Source: Lagopus muta (Eukaryota; Chordata; Aves; Galliformes; Phasianidae). Taken from it: a DNA stretch of 64,000 nucleotides. The DNA lies in NCBI RefSeq assembly GCF_023343835.1, contig NC_064443.1, positions 806,001 through 870,000 of the forward strand, in the 5' to 3' direction. The stretch's first letter is position 1, and each line of letters starts with the position of its first letter. Below are positions 1 to 13,849 of this stretch, one piece after another. The translations under genes and the position numbers were made by a program. The notes beneath the pieces were generated by a model that was not told where the DNA came from, searched no databases, and saw only the letters and a program-made list of their open reading frames with translations.

Positions 1-2859
1 TCACTGTAGGCAGCACTAGTAATCAACATCAACAGCATGTTACCTCTCCAAATAACCAGCACAGTGATGTCACCATGAGACCTATGCCAAAAAAGCTATC
101 AGTTGCTTTGGAATGCCACAAAGAGAAAACAGAATGGGAACTTTCTATCATCCATTACCACCTAAGAGCAAATACCAGCACCAGGTTAGGATACAATATC
201 CCCCCATATTGGATAAAACTGAATGATGAGCTGTGTGCCAAGAGGTGCTGTACAGCCTGGACCCCAAGCTTGTGCAGCTGCAGGAGAGAGCTTCATTTGT
301 AACGCCGCTCCACAGTTCATGGGATACAGAGTCTTCAGAGCTTTCAAGTGTCCAAGAACACAGGGATTTATTTGTATCCTGCTTTATGGAGTTAAAAGGT
401 CCAGCATGAAATGCTTTCGTTGGGATAGATTTTGTCACAATGTTTCCTTCACTGCCAATGACTCTCAGCTTGCTTTTTCTTTCTGACTCCCAATGGGGAG
501 CTCTTCTGGCCCAGTCTTGGATGTGATTACCCTTTGTGCTGTCCCCAGATCTCGATAACCATCCTCAAGTTGTCACAACCAGCGTCACAGGAAAATGGCC
601 ACGTGACATGTACGACAACTCACATCTACATGGCGCGAGAGCAGAATTATGCAGTGATGTGTCAGAGGAGTCATATTCCTGTATCACCCAGAACATAAAA
701 ACTGACATCTCTTCGGCAGCCAAAGGAAATGATACATTGCAGACATGCAGACTGCGGGACTGCCAGGCTTGTAAGGGTGGCTTTACTCAGCATCTGGTTA
801 AACCAACGGACAGACCTGCACAGACTGCAGGATTTCAGCAGTCAGCGTGCTTAACACCCTGCTGGGGTCATCATTGTCCACGTGGCAAAGGAATGGCTGC
901 TCTTGGATGTCTCACTCACACTTTGCCCTTCCCATAATGCAGCTTCTAATATAAGGAAGATCTCAGACACTGGCAGTTTCAAACCTGAGCAGGTAGTTGT
1001 ACCAAGGAAGTAAAACACCAAGTTGCAAGTAGTAAACAGTGGGAAGACAATGCCAGGCTGGGCACTGGGAGCCCGAGTTAAGTTCTCAGCTCACCCACAG
1101 ATTTACTGAGTGATGTTGGGGGAGACATTTAGTTCCCGTATACATCAGCTGCTCATCTGCAAACTGAGAATGAATAATCATTTCTTTGCCCTTGCTTTCT
1201 GTTTAAAGTGTAAGCCCCCAGAGGCTGAGGCTTCCACTTATTGTTGACAACTCTACCGCAGACATGAAATCTTTCTCTGAATTGCAGAAAACTGTATTAT
1301 AAGTGCAGAATATCTTATCTTTTGTAAACAATCTAGCTTGGGCCCAGAATTGCCACATGCACTGAGCACAGCTCAACAAGGTCTCATGGACCCAGCCATA
1401 GGCTCAGTAGCTGAGGCACAGCTTTGTATTAAGACATTTCAGCAGCAGATTTTTCCTGTATCTTTGCATAGAGCTTTGCATGGCTAAATGGAACCCCCTT
1501 GATACAGATGCACTTGAGAGCACGGTGGAGCAATGCTGGTGCCAGCTCTGTGAAAGCCAGCTAATATCTGGAAGCAAAAGTATTATTTAAGGATTTTCAG
1601 ATGTCTGGAGTGTTCCAGCCCTCTCTCTCTCCTCACAACACAGATGTGATCCCCTCTACGCAGACTGCTAGCCCTGATCCCAACCAGGATACCCAGGATA
1701 TGTCAAAGTATGGCAGTGTGGAGTCAGACATCAGCCATATGCCCTGTTCTCACCCCCCTTCTCTCTTCAGCAGACTCCTTTCCAGACCCCTCTCTTTAAG
1801 CAGGAGTTGGGAACGATGTTCAAGAAAGATGTGTTTGCTAAGGACCATGGTGGAGAAAGGAGCCCTGTCTGCACAGAGCATCCAAGAAAATTGGGCCCAC
1901 CCACTTCATTACGATGGGCTGCATGAAAAGAAAGGAACCGAAGCTTGAAACACATCTTGTGTGAGTACAGGGTTGATCATAAGCATCAAGCCCTCTTTAT
2001 TCCTCTGCCATGGGAGATGCAAGAACAAAGAAATGGCTTCTGTGGGTGGGCTTAATTTTTTAACAAGTTACCATGTGGTTCTTGCTCCAAATTTTGGGTG
2101 TTTATCTTTGTGATGTCTATTGCAAGCACTGTAATTTTCTAGCAGCCAGGTACATTGGAGGCAAAAGCACTAATAATGTGACATCATTATTTTTGTTCCA
2201 TAGCAACACCCCCTCTACACCCTTTACACAACAGATTATAAGTCTGTAAAACTCTGCATTTTACAGTGCTATAAAACTCCTCCAGCTGTTATAAATATAT
2301 CGTTTTAACCGCCCGCATTTAAAAAATGAAACAAAAATACCACTGAAAACTTCAGTGCTTTTTCTTCTCTGCATTCAATTGCATTAACTTTTTCCCTGCT
2401 GGCCTCCCGGGCCCACCGCTGGGCTGGCAGACTTCCATGGAAAGCAGGGGAACATTCGGGATGCACACAGGCCGTGTGTTGGTACAAAAACATCTATTTT
2501 GCCATGAGAGATGTCCAGTGGCAGTGAACTTCTACTAAAAGGATGCATCTGGCCTCTTGCCTACACGGCAGGTGCAAACTGGTTGGATCCAGGGTCGTTG
2601 GCCACGGATCTGTGAGGACTGAATCCATCTGAGTGCTGTAAGGTGGGATGCTGTTGTTGCTGGTGTAGCTGCAGCCTAATTGCAGGTGTAAGGACTGGTG
2701 CTGTGACAACTGGCTATGACTCCACCTCAACGCCCAATTAAACTTCTCATCGATGCATTTTGTCCCATTGGGGATATTTCCTTTAGTCAGCTAGTTGGGC
2801 AGCTGGAAGCGGGCAAGTCTCCACTGAAGCAGGAGGTAAGGGCTGGGGAAGAGGGAGGA
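1..2859. other. intergenic, nothing recognised
   Basis: Unique-looking DNA with no clear repeat. The longest frame is a plus-strand run of 133 codons at 536-937 with no recognisable domain and no promoter or splice context. I regard it as chance. Confidence 0.5.
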
Positions 2860-2938
2860 GCTCTGCACTGCCAGGCAGGGGGGTTGAAACTAGATGATCT
2901 TTGAAGTCCTTTTCAACCCAGGCCACTCTGTGATTTGG
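2860..2938 (+). mobile_element. CR1 LINE, 3' end fragment
   Basis: The segment around GGGGTTGAAACTAGATGATC, followed by a tract resembling 'aagtccttttcaacccaggc' and ending in a CACTCTGTGATTT tail, is the diagnostic CR1 3' end. Only about 80 bases are convincing; any upstream portion has decayed. CR1 copies are usually 5'-truncated. Confidence 0.8.
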
Positions 2939-4745
2939 GAGAGCTTGCCCTGGGACAGAGCTGTTGCTTGGCAGTCCCCATGTTTCCAGTGAAGCCTGTA
3001 TCAAAAAGGTTCTGCGTTTCTATTTTGGATACATTGGTTCAAGCAGTGTCTATGAAATAGCAAATTAGATCTGCTCTATGTGAAAGCACTGAAAGTTTTG
3101 CTACCAACTTGAATTTGGTATAGATACTTCAACTCCAAAAGACATCCATGGATTCTCTTTCCTGAGCCAAAAAAGAGGAGCATCTCACCCCAATCTTGCG
3201 CATTCAGTGGAAACAGATGCTAACTGTAGTTCTCAATCACCAGTGCCTCCCATACTGGCGAAAACACAGAGGAAAATACACTCCCTGTTGTTGCTTCTGC
3301 TGAAACTGAAACACTGCAGAGCAGGGATTGTCTCAATTTGCACAGTGATGAGTGTAAGAAAAGCCTTGACCTCAGCTTTGACTTGAAAGTGCTGTTAGAA
3401 CATAAATAAAACCTGTATTAAGTAATTGCAGGTGAGTTCTGTCTGTCACTTCAGGCACACTCTAAGCTTGGAGCCCTACTTTGCTGGACTGCACTCTTAA
3501 CAGGCACTGGTAAGGCTTCCGATTTCTTCCTTTTAATGCACACTATTCTTATTAATATTTTTCCTGCCAGTGCTTGAAGCCATCATGACAGTGTATTGGG
3601 CAATGACAGGATAATTGTTTGTTTTATTGATTATAAATCATTCTGCATCTCTCTGTGATTTATGGCATTTAAAATACTTTCTCCTTTCCTCTCATTCTCC
3701 TGCCGAGAGGGCAGCTAAGCAGATTAAAAACCCACTGGCTCTGAACAATCCAATTAGCGATGACAAAAAAAGAGTTTGTAAACGAACGCATTTTTACGCC
3801 GCTTCTTTGATGGTTCCCTACTCATACCTTCAAGCTGCAAAGAGAGTCAAAACAATATCACGTGGCAGAGAGTGCAAGAAGAGGGAGGAAGAGGAAGGAA
3901 GGGATGCTGCTGTTCAAACTCTGCCGTCAAGATGATGTGCTGCCATACCAGGATGCCAACGTTACATCACTGAGGTGGAGCAACAGGCAGCTGCACTCGC
4001 TGGTGTCTGGCCTGCAGTCTACCAGCAGGCTGCAATGCTCTGCCATAGGCAGTGTTCTTCCATAGATTCAGCAGAGCAGCTGATGGAGGCATAGCTCATT
4101 GTTGCAGCAGCCCACTGTGACACAGCCTCTTCGTCCCACGGTGGGGAGAAGGCTCAGGCTATACATTACAATTGCAGTTTTATCCAGCCATTAATTTTCT
4201 GCCTGCTGTACTGAGATCCCTTTATTTGTGCATGCAGCTAATGTTCTAGATGCTTTCCCTGCCATTTACCCAAAGGGTATTTTATTCAACCACCAAATAA
4301 CCCCTTCAACTTCCTACTTACACATTTTTACCCCACTCCTCCAGAAAAAGCGTCAGGTACCATTATAAAGACAGCACAGTATTGACACCAAGGATTTTCA
4401 TGCCTTTATACCTGAAATTACAGCAATTTTCTCTGTAGAATCAGGATTTTCAGAGGCAGGATGTAAGTAGATGTCAGCATGTCATCAGCACCCTGCTATT
4501 CACACACTGTTAAACTACATGAGGTGTCCCAGTGGAATGAGAAAGGGATCACAGTACAATAGGCATACAATCATGGGAATAGGTGGCTCTTGCCTGATCC
4601 TACTTGGAAATACCTGAAGAAATAGGAATTGGCTCATTTGCATTCTTGAAAAAATCCACAAGAATGTTCTTGGGGCTGTTGAGGATGCACTAAGAAATGA
4701 GCAAGGTTCGTTATCCAGTGTCATCTTTGTGTGCTGCGAGGGATT
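2939..4745. other. intergenic, nothing firm
   Basis: No gene or clear repeat. The stretch around 3,540-3,800 is AT-rich with CCAATTAGCG and TTTACGCCGC-type motifs and might hold a regulatory element, but nothing decisive is visible. Confidence 0.4.
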
Positions 4746-4927
4746 GCTTGTCTTGCCAAAGAAGGCTGTGGATGCCCCGTCCCTGCAGGCATTCAAGGCC
4801 AGGCTGGATGTGGCTCTGGGCAGCCTGGGCTGCTGGTTGGCGACCTGCACACAGCAGGGGGTTGGAACTGGATGAGCACTGTGCTCCTTTGCAATCCAGG
4901 CCATTCTGTGATTTGATGATTCTATGA
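4746..4927 (+). mobile_element. CR1 LINE, 3' end fragment
   Basis: It contains the end of the CR1 ORF2 (codons resembling the C-terminal 'LQAFKARLDVALGSLG' segment, 4,787-4,833) followed by the 3' UTR with GGGGGTTGGAACTGGATGA and a GATTTGATGATTCTATGAA tail. It is 5'-truncated. It closely resembles the copies at 9,642 and 28,885, suggesting the same subfamily. Confidence 0.9.
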
Positions 4928-7900
4928 ATATCTCTCTGTGCTTTCAGCACAAGGCTGGGAGAGAATAGGAGAGTGGAAGGCAGGTAAGTTACCCCTTGCC
5001 CAATTTTTGCAGGTGAACCACTGCACAGAAATGCAGTTGTATGGAACAGTAAGGCAGGGGAGAGCTTGCTGGAAGAGCCCTATGTCCATTTGATGTCGCT
5101 GTGTGAATGATGGGGCTGGCAGACTCTTGAGCTGGTTCCTCTCTGCAGGTATGGCTGCAGCACAATCAGCAATGTGATTGCAGCACATACTGGCATCCCT
5201 CAGCTAGTTCACATTTAGACATCACACATAGCAACAGGAATGCAGACATGGAAGAACAGCATTTCTTATTTATTAAAACAGGAGCCTTCAGTGAGAAGCC
5301 TGCATTGTGCCTCCATTTTGACTGCCGTCTGGTTGAAGAGCTATGCATCACTGTCAACAGGCAGGGAGAAGATTCTGTATGGGATCCATACATTCACAGC
5401 AAAGATAGGAAAAAATAAAAATAAAATCTTTTCACGTTCGTTTGGTCCTTCAGGATGCGCCCCTGTGGCATGCACGTATGTATATAGTGGCTCACTGTGA
5501 GCATAGCTTCTGGATCCCAAGCATCCTTACCCTCGGTGTGAACATCTCCTCACGTGGGCTTGCTTGGCAGCTCTTAGAGAAACCTTCTCTACTCTCCAGT
5601 GCACGTGATCAAAATCAGTCCTGATTTCTCACATTCTCGCATTCCAAATGAACTTTTCTTTTTCAAGGTTTCTCTCTCCCGCCACGGAGGCAGGCATGAC
5701 GATCAAGAAATCCAAAAGAAAAGTGCCTGACAGAAGGTTTTCTCTGAAATACCAAACTGCTTTATAGCAATCAATAACGCACTAGAGTAAAACCAAGCCC
5801 GGAGTGGAAATTGCCCTAGCTGAAGTTAGGCTTACCATCAGCTAAGGTGCCATCACTGCAGAGCTACAGACTGTGCATCAAAGAAAGAATTTGGGTATCA
5901 TTACACCAGTTGCATCAGTCCCCCATCGCCTTTGAAAATTTCAGTCTGCTAAATGTTTCCTATCCACTGTCTGTTTCCCTCTCCTTGCCCTGGAATTAAG
6001 AACAGAAAGACAACAAATGTTTTGCAAATTCTACAGAACAGACAATTGCAAAATCTGTCTCTTGAGTAGATGTAATGCTTCCCAGCAAAGTGAGCTGATG
6101 CCATCAGATGAGGAAAAGCTTTGGAGGTAAGGGGCCCAAGCACACAATGCTGCTTTGACCAGAGTCAAAGTCATCTTTGGAATCAGCACAAATCAAGCCC
6201 TGTTGGTTTGAACTCAGTGGAAGTGAAATTTCAGTCCCTTGAATGGTTTCATAATGCATCAGGGCACATCAGAAGCGAAGGAAACAGTCTGGCAGAATTG
6301 CATTAATTTTCATGAACCCAGCAGCCCTGGAAAATCATGAAAACTGCAACATAATGAAAGCCTGGAAGGGAAAAACCTGCCCTCTTCTTCACTGCTGGAG
6401 AATCTGAATACGGATTCCATCAAAGGAGAAAGTCCGAGAAGCCACAGCAGGGATGAAAATTAACCCTTTGGCTCATGAGGCTGCAGGGTTGCAGAGTCAC
6501 CACTCTCCTGGTTACCAGTCTGCCAAAAGAGATCAACTCCTGTAAGAGGGCCGGCCATCTCTGTGCAATTAGACCTTAGCACTCCGCATGACACGATGAA
6601 CTGCTGCCAGCAGGAATTAAGGAAGACATTTTCTTCTATCTGTGCAGTATTCATCATCTGTCCTTATTTCTCAGGCTCTGTCTCGCTGATTTTAGTGGGA
6701 GCAGGATGCATGTGCTAGATGGAAAATGTCCTAGATGGATGAATGACGCTCCCAACGACACACACACACACAAAGAAAAATGCATGGCTCCTTGTTCTTA
6801 TGCGAAGTGACAAAATCAACCCCGCCTGCAAACTCCTGCCAGATTGCATAAATGGCCTTATCCTTTCAGATATTTCAATCTCATACAATTTATTCAAAGT
6901 CCACACTCCTAAATGCAAGAAGTAGAAACTGACTGCACATTACTACTGCTTTACCCAGTAGAACAGTGAAATACTGAAGGCTGTCTGAACACATAGCAGT
7001 TATGTATTAACTACTTCATGTCTATTCCGTGCTACCACATCGTGATGAAAATGTTGTGCCACTGAATGCAAGCACAGATTACGTTCTGTGGGGCCTACCA
7101 ACATACCTTGATTTCATTCCTGCTTTTGCTGGTTGTGAAGCAGCCAACAATTAACTAACAGCAGTTGCTCTTCCGGGAGCTTTGCTGACATCATCTCCAA
7201 TGCCAGGGAACAAACAAAGCTCTTTTTGCAGGATAAAAGCACAACGTGCACCGAGGTTGTTGTTGTTAAACAAAAATAACCAAGCTAATTTCAGCTTCAT
7301 TTAAAAGCATGGGAAATAATCATTGCTCAGTGAATGGGAAAAGGACAAAATCAGTACGGAGAGAAATCATTTGCAGGGTCATGAGAGATTTCTGCAAGAA
7401 ACGAGTATTGAAACTATTTTTAATATTACTCAACACTGCCCTTTAAATATCTCCTGCTCCCTGGTAAAAGATTTTGGGGATCATTCAATTTAAAGCATCT
7501 ATCAATATCAGTATTTTTTTCCATTTTCTCCCCTTGGTCTTTTACATGATAAGCCCTCACAGTTAAACAAGGCCATTAGTTGTCAAGTGACTCTCCTCAA
7601 ACATTTTTTAGCCTGGGGAACCCATTCAGAATGCCAAATCCTCACTGCTGTGCTGGGGCTGTACGTTTGTAACCACAGCCTTCCAGGCCACAGCCCAACG
7701 CCTGCACCACAAAACCCATCATTTTGAAGAGACTTTGATCATAATCGCTTTGGCACAAACCCCAGACTTCTTTGCCATCTCAGTAAAGCTTCCCTAGAGA
7801 CACCATTGTAACCCTGGAGATCATTTTGCTCAGAACGCTCTGCATCCTGCTGACCACAACCTGCCTTATTCTTTTCCATCCTGGTCGCGGTGCTCCCCAC

Positions 7901-8278
7901 CTGACTGGGCGTATAGACAATGTGCTGCCTTTTGGGCAGGGCAGACAGCTGAGCTATCCTTCACCATTTCAGGTTTTAGAGCAGCTGTTGGATGAATTTG
8001 ACCCAATTCTGGCCAAACTCTGGTGAGTGTGACACCTCATCTTCCTCCTCAGGCTTTCCCATCAGCTTCATTTAATAAAATCCGTATTTCTTATCCCAGG
8101 GACCAACTGGGAATATCAGCTGTTCCCCATGATTGCAGTGCAGCACTCGAGCTGGGTAAGTTTGAGGGCGCGTGTGTTTCCTATCCCTCTGTCTGTGGAC
8201 CAAAGGTGGGTCAGTTGGATGCTGGCTATTGAAACATGCACAGCAAGCGTCTCCTGCTTCAGCGCTGTCTCATCAGGA
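4928..8278. other. intergenic; possible conserved block near 7.2-7.56 kb
   Basis: No exon is supportable. A short (CA)n run lies at 6,758-6,772. From about 7,190 to 7,560 the DNA is AT-rich and includes a perfect MEF2-type site, CTATTTTTAA (7,414-7,423). Its texture suggests a possible regulatory element, but this is weak evidence. Confidence 0.4.
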
Positions 8279-8395
8279 TTATAGAATCATAGAATTGCTC
8301 AGCTTGGAAAAGATCTCAAAGATATCAAGTCCAAATGCAACTTGACTGTACTACCCTGACTCTAACAACCCACCACTAAATCATGTCTCTGGCTT
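8279..8395 (-). mobile_element. CR1 LINE fragment, antisense
   Basis: It begins with TTATAGAATCATAGAATTGC followed by a diverged version of the reverse-complemented CR1 3' end ('cagcttggaaaagatctcaa') and then a segment with CACCACTAAATCATGTCTCT, typical of the next part of a CR1 in this orientation. It fades into unique DNA after about 117 bases. Confidence 0.85.
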
Positions 8396-9641
8396 GTGAG
8401 GATGTTACTTCTGAGCCTAGAAATGTTTGTGAAGTTGATTTGTAGCTAAATATCTGCATGTTGGAATATATGGAAAGTGACTTTTTAACCAAATAATCAA
8501 TAGACTTTGTCTATTGAGTCACTGAATTAAGGTTGAGGTAGAGCTAGGATGATAAGGAAACTCAGAAATTAAGTGCTAAAGATATCTCAAACCACACAGA
8601 AGAACTGATTCGTGCCTCTTTGCAGAGCAGAGACTGATAGGGATCAATATTCAGAATGGAGCACAATTTGGCAGAGGATGCCAAAGAAGCTGGCTGAGCG
8701 TTGCCACAGTGTGGCCACTCATGAACTGAAGACATCCTCTGTGCAGTGTCATCAATTGGAGCTGAAACAAATTGTAAACAAAACTGAGTAGGGGGATTAG
8801 ATCTGACTCAGAGTTTCAGAACAAATACTAAACAGCACAGCGAGTGGAGCATGTGCCGTGTTTTATATTCATCAGTTTTTCCACTTAGTCACGTAATGAG
8901 TGACTAAAATCTTCCTTTTTCCCCAAAAGCTCTTCTAAATATTGCTTCTAAAGTTCCAAATATTTCTAAGTGCCCACCGAAGGGAAATGAAAATGCAGTG
9001 ACAGGGAACGCTGCTTTCCTCAAGACAGGAGCACGCAGGAGGATGTGCTTGTGGCTCTGGGTCAGCTCCCAGTCTGTTGGCTGCTCTGGGCAAAACTGGC
9101 CTTCCACGCTTCTTTGGCTTTCTGTAAAATGGGAGCAATATCTCTGTGATATCTCTAGTCTCCACGAGGCATTTTGAGACAGACTGAGGGAAGGGCTTGC
9201 GGAAGGCTTTGGTGTTACCTACGGTGTTCAGGAATTGCACTCAGAATCAAAGAAAAAAGACAAAGGAGTATAGAAATCAGAAATTAAACCATGCCTCTAA
9301 CTACAGATGCTATATCAAGCACTGTGGGTTTTTTCCTCAGAATGATTTACAAAGTAGGGTATTCTGATGGCGTGTCTGCATCACGTGAATCGGAGTGACT
9401 TTTTGAACAAAAAAAGGCAAATTTTTGTTACAGTGAATTTCTCACTGCTTTGGGGAGATATGCTTTGGGTTGTTTTCCTTGGAGAACAGTCTTAAATTAA
9501 GTTTTTTTGTTCATTATAGATTTCTTCAGCACCTTTTTGTTGTGTAAGACGTTCTTGTAATTCAGAGACCTTCACAATCAGCATTACTTTGTCATTTAAA
9601 AAATAACCTTTTGCAGCTTTTGAATTTTTATTCTCTGAAAC
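8396..9641. other. intergenic, nothing recognised
   Basis: No repeat or exon is apparent. Minus-strand open frames near 8,904-9,240 have no recognisable domain. Confidence 0.45.
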
Positions 9642-9770
9642 AAAGGCCAGGCTGGACGTGGCTCTGGGCAGCCTGGTCTGGTGGTTGGTGACCCTGAACG
9701 CAGCAGGGGGTTGAAATGAGACGGTCACTGCGGTCCTCTTCAACCCAGGCCATTCTATGATTCTATGAAA
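9642..9770 (+). mobile_element. CR1 LINE, 3' end fragment
   Basis: It starts within 'aaaggccaggctggacgtgg', the end of ORF2, and runs through GCAGCAGGGGGTTGAAATGA and CAACCCAGGCCATTCTATGA to a two-unit ATTCTATGA tail. It is 5'-truncated and of the same type as the copy at 4,746. Confidence 0.9.
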
Positions 9771-10634
9771 GGAGCCAGAACCGACCTCTTCCATCTGAAC
9801 AGCAATGGCAACGTTAACCAGTGTGGATTTCTGCAGGTGAAAAAGGGCTCATTTTCCTGGCATGATCCTGATTCGATCTGCAATGCTTTCTTGGCAACTG
9901 AGGCAGGATTTGAATGAAGTTTCTTAGCAGTGATCGGTATTGCCACTTATAATAATGTTATTATAAGGCTGGGAATAGTCAGTGTTTTTCTTAAATTTGT
10001 ACAGTCTGGAGTCATTGGAAGCTTAGCTTTTTATTGTGTGGTTGTTTTTTTTTTTGAGGGAATATATTTCTAAACTTGATGGCTGCAAAATGGGAAGCAG
10101 GCAAATGAGTTCAACATGCACCATTAGACCTGGGAAGTCAGGACCAACCACAGAGAAGCTATGAGGTGTGCACACGTGCATGCAGCAATTTTACAACAGA
10201 GTTGATCCACCCCGAAGATGATGTATGATGCGGCTGTGTTCTCTGCCTCAGTGTGTGTCAGTGTTCTTCCCTTTGTGCTGAGAGGTCAGCAGGGACTGCA
10301 GCGTTTCCCATGCCCTCCTGGTGCTGTGGCCTCCTCAGGCTCCTTACTGGGGATTCTTGTTCAAAGGCTGATGGGCAACTTGAATGATGCTGAGATCACT
10401 TTGCTGGAATAATTTTCACAGTGACGAAGATACTCTCGCAAAAGTCATATTCTTTTCCGAGATTTGTCTTGGATTACTGCAGTGACATGCAATATATTAA
10501 AAGGATTTGCTTCTTATTGTGATTGGCTTTCACCTTGGCCAACGCAGCAGGTTTTGAGCTCAGTTCTCCAGAATTAACACCATTGTGCTGCTGCTGTGTG
10601 AGCTCCAGGCTCCAGCAAGCCAGCATTCTCTGGT

Positions 10635-11165
10635 TCAGCACAGAGGGGTCTTGTAACAAATTTCCCTTCCCCCTCTCCCTTCCCCTAAGGTTTGCTCATT
10701 GCATTCTTCTGTGTGTTTCCTCATGGAAAGGTGTTGCACTGTGATGTTTGGGTTTGCTGAAATAGGAAAACGATTCACTTTACAGATTTGTCCACTCAAC
10801 TGTATAAGAAAGTACACGTATTTAATGTGAATCTGTCCATCCACGCAGGAGAAGAGAAAATCACTGATATAATAATGCTGTGCTGGGCTGCACTTGGAAC
10901 TAAGAGCCAGGTTCTCGGAAACTCCAGTTCTTTGGCCCTTTCTGTTGGATGACCTTGGGCAACTCATCGCAGATACATCTTCAGCTGAAAACCCTTTTAG
11001 AGGGCCCACAGAAAAGCAATCAGCGCCATAAATTTTGGGAGCTGTCTGCTTTCCAAAGGCACATCCCTTATGGAGTAGGATTAGAAAGTGATCACTGTGT
11101 CTGTGGCAATTTGCTGGCCTCAGCATAGCATCCAACCTGCATCCCAAAGCCACTGCTTGGAGCAC
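10635..11165 (-). other. 176-codon open frame, unrecognised
   Basis: The frame is ATG-initiated and rich in Ser, Cys, His and Leu, as is usual for random translation. I see no signal peptide, convincing membrane segment or domain, and no repeat origin. It is most likely a chance frame; it is listed only because of its length in moderately AT-rich DNA. Confidence 0.12.
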
Positions 11166-13822
11166 AGCTTCGTAGACGCTGGGGGTGGCTTCTCAGCACC
11201 TTCCAGTTGCAGTCAGCACATGCTGATTTCTCAGGGTCATGTTCCTCCTTGTCCTAGCGCAATTCACTCCTTAATCTCCCAGCCTCATTTTGTCAGTTTG
11301 TAGATTCTGACGTGTCCCTACTTTGCTGCTGAACACGCTGGAAAGACCTAGATAGAGAGGCTAATCACGCTCTTTATTTTACTTACCTCCCAGGTGGTTT
11401 GGAGAATTAATGTCTGCACAGTGTCTTGGCAAGTGTAAGAGTGCTTAGCTTCATTACATATTGATTTATGTGCAAAAAAACGAAGCCAAACAATAAAACA
11501 TACAACCTGCTTAAAAGGGGCTGTAGGCAGAAGGAAAGAAACGTCTTAAATCAAACCTTAAAACACAGAGCCAGTCATGTGAATGAACTCGAGCTAGTTG
11601 GTCTTCCCACCAAATCCGGCACTAATGGGAAGGTCCTATATTTGGAAGTAGCACAAGGCCCAAAAGAGGCCACGTCTAGATGAGAATTCCCATGCGGAGA
11701 GCGAGACACAAATTAAATTAGAACAGATATTAGAGCTCTGGGCTGGGCTCACTGCCTGTACCCCTACTGCAGCAAAGTAGACCACGGGAACACCGACAAA
11801 TTGCTGGTGTAACACTGGCACGGGTGAGAGGAGAATCAATCCACAGGCAGCAAGGGCAGCATCAGCGCCTGCCCAGGCTTCATCCCACGCTTTGTCCTAA
11901 TTATGAGTAGGTTAATGGCATGCTAAAACACAGAACAAGTGTTTGAGCCATCCCCATCTCCCTCTGAACTGTGGTGCAGCTGACTCAGTACTCTGACTCC
12001 TTGGCTAGAAAGTCAACTTAGGTTTCACTGAACTATGGACAGGACTCAGAGAAATGCATTGCCTCATTGAATTCCTACTGCTGCTCCTCACACAGACGTT
12101 GAACTGAAGCCCCATCTGCTCTCTCCATGTCCTGTCCAGACAGATATTTATGATCCCACAGCACATCTTGAAGAGAGGACAGCCCTATGTGTCTAGCCAG
12201 TGGTTCTTCCTTCCTTAAAAAGAGTCAAAAAAGCTTGCATTTGAAGTCAGAATGACTTCTACGTTTTCTGACAAAAAAACAGTATATTTAATAATTCCAG
12301 ACTGTGGAAATAATGAACCCAAAGTGGGAAAGGAGCAGTATGTAAAATGAAAGAGGGCATATTTCTTATATGTTGGTCACTGAAGAAAATATGGAAAAAC
12401 ATCTTGGTGAGTTTGCTGTGTGCTAATGCTTGAACAGCATTTCATTCTCCCTCAAACAGCACATTGCACATGGAGATGCTCAGCCACAAGATTCCCTGGA
12501 TTCTTTTCTCAAAATTAAGTTTAAGATTAAAATCTCTCTGTGAATCTGTTTTCTGACCTGTAAATAACGATTGTAATAGTCTGCCTATTTTCAGCCTGGC
12601 TGTGAAACTCAACCCACCGCTGCTAGAAAAATGTTCTGACATTCCTAAGTGGAAGAGGGGTGGTTGGGCTGCATCTCCACCGTGAGCTGCTGATTGCCAG
12701 AAAGTGGAGGAGGGCCTCAAGAGAAAGATCACATGATTTTTATCTCGTTCCTTTGATACTTCCTTTCTTGCATCCCCAGACAAGCAGTTCTGTTTGAGAC
12801 CTTTCATCCACTTTTGGCACAAATCTCCATCACTTTCTAGTGAAACCCTATTGCCCAACTCTCTTTCCCATCCTGTGCAGCACTTTCCTCAGCATAGGTT
12901 CATCTTGTCTTCTAAAGGGACGTTGAAGATTTGCTTTGTTCTCTGCCATCATTGCAGCAGCTTTTCTTGGAGCAAAATTCTCGCTTGCCTGAAGCAGGAA
13001 TCTGCTTAAGGAATGAAGTCAGAACTCCAGCACTAACTCATCTGGAAGGAGCTTGCAGACTCCTCTCAGAAGAAAGAGCATGGCAGTATTCACAGAAGGA
13101 TTTATCACCTTGAGGCTTGGATACATTTGTTTGCTAGTGTATTTCTCAGCAGTTTCCAGCTTGCCTGAAGAAGATGCTGGTTGGAAAGAACTACAAGAAT
13201 AATTTCAGTCCCATACTTAATCCATACATTATCAGAGGGAAACTTTGGGGGATAACAGTCAAACATCTCTGCGATAAAGCTTTTTATGTCTGGGATGCAG
13301 ATGTGAAGTCTTTGGGCAGGTAGAAGAGGAAAAGAGCCATACAAGCTTTGTTTTCACGGGCATTAGATGTGCACTATCATGTTTGTAACACTTACATCCA
13401 TATCACCCATCCCAGTAAATTTGCTTCTGGGCTCAAGGCTAACAAAAAATACGCTGTTATTTTGGGGACAACATGGGGAAGGTAGGTGTGGGCCCAGCAT
13501 CCACAGCCCCCCGGCCTAACACCTGAGAGCTGATGTGCCTGCTGGCCCCTGACCCAGCTGAAAGGCTGCGGCAGGACCGCTCTTGCTGGCACCAGCATCT
13601 CCCTGCTCATTGCCAAAGATGGAGTTCTGCAAACAGACCTCATCCTGGCGTGTGTTAAACTGCCATACAGGCAACACTGTTCTAACTGATTAATAACAAG
13701 TAGCTTGATAGGATTTGAGGAAGCACTGGAGTAATTAGTAAGATAAGGCCAGGTTTCTTTGTGCTGCACTTTCACGGATGACAAAAGCTTTCCCCCTGAA
13801 GAATTCTACTGATAAATCTGTA

Positions 13823-13849
13823 TATAATAATAATAATATTAATAATAAA
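13823..13849. repeat. TAA microsatellite, imperfect
   Basis: A run of TAA/AAT trinucleotides broken by one ATT unit, about 27 bases. Confidence 0.85.

Noticed and set aside
536..937. 133-codon plus-strand frame near the left edge
   Set aside because: No domain, no promoter and no splice context; length is within chance expectation.
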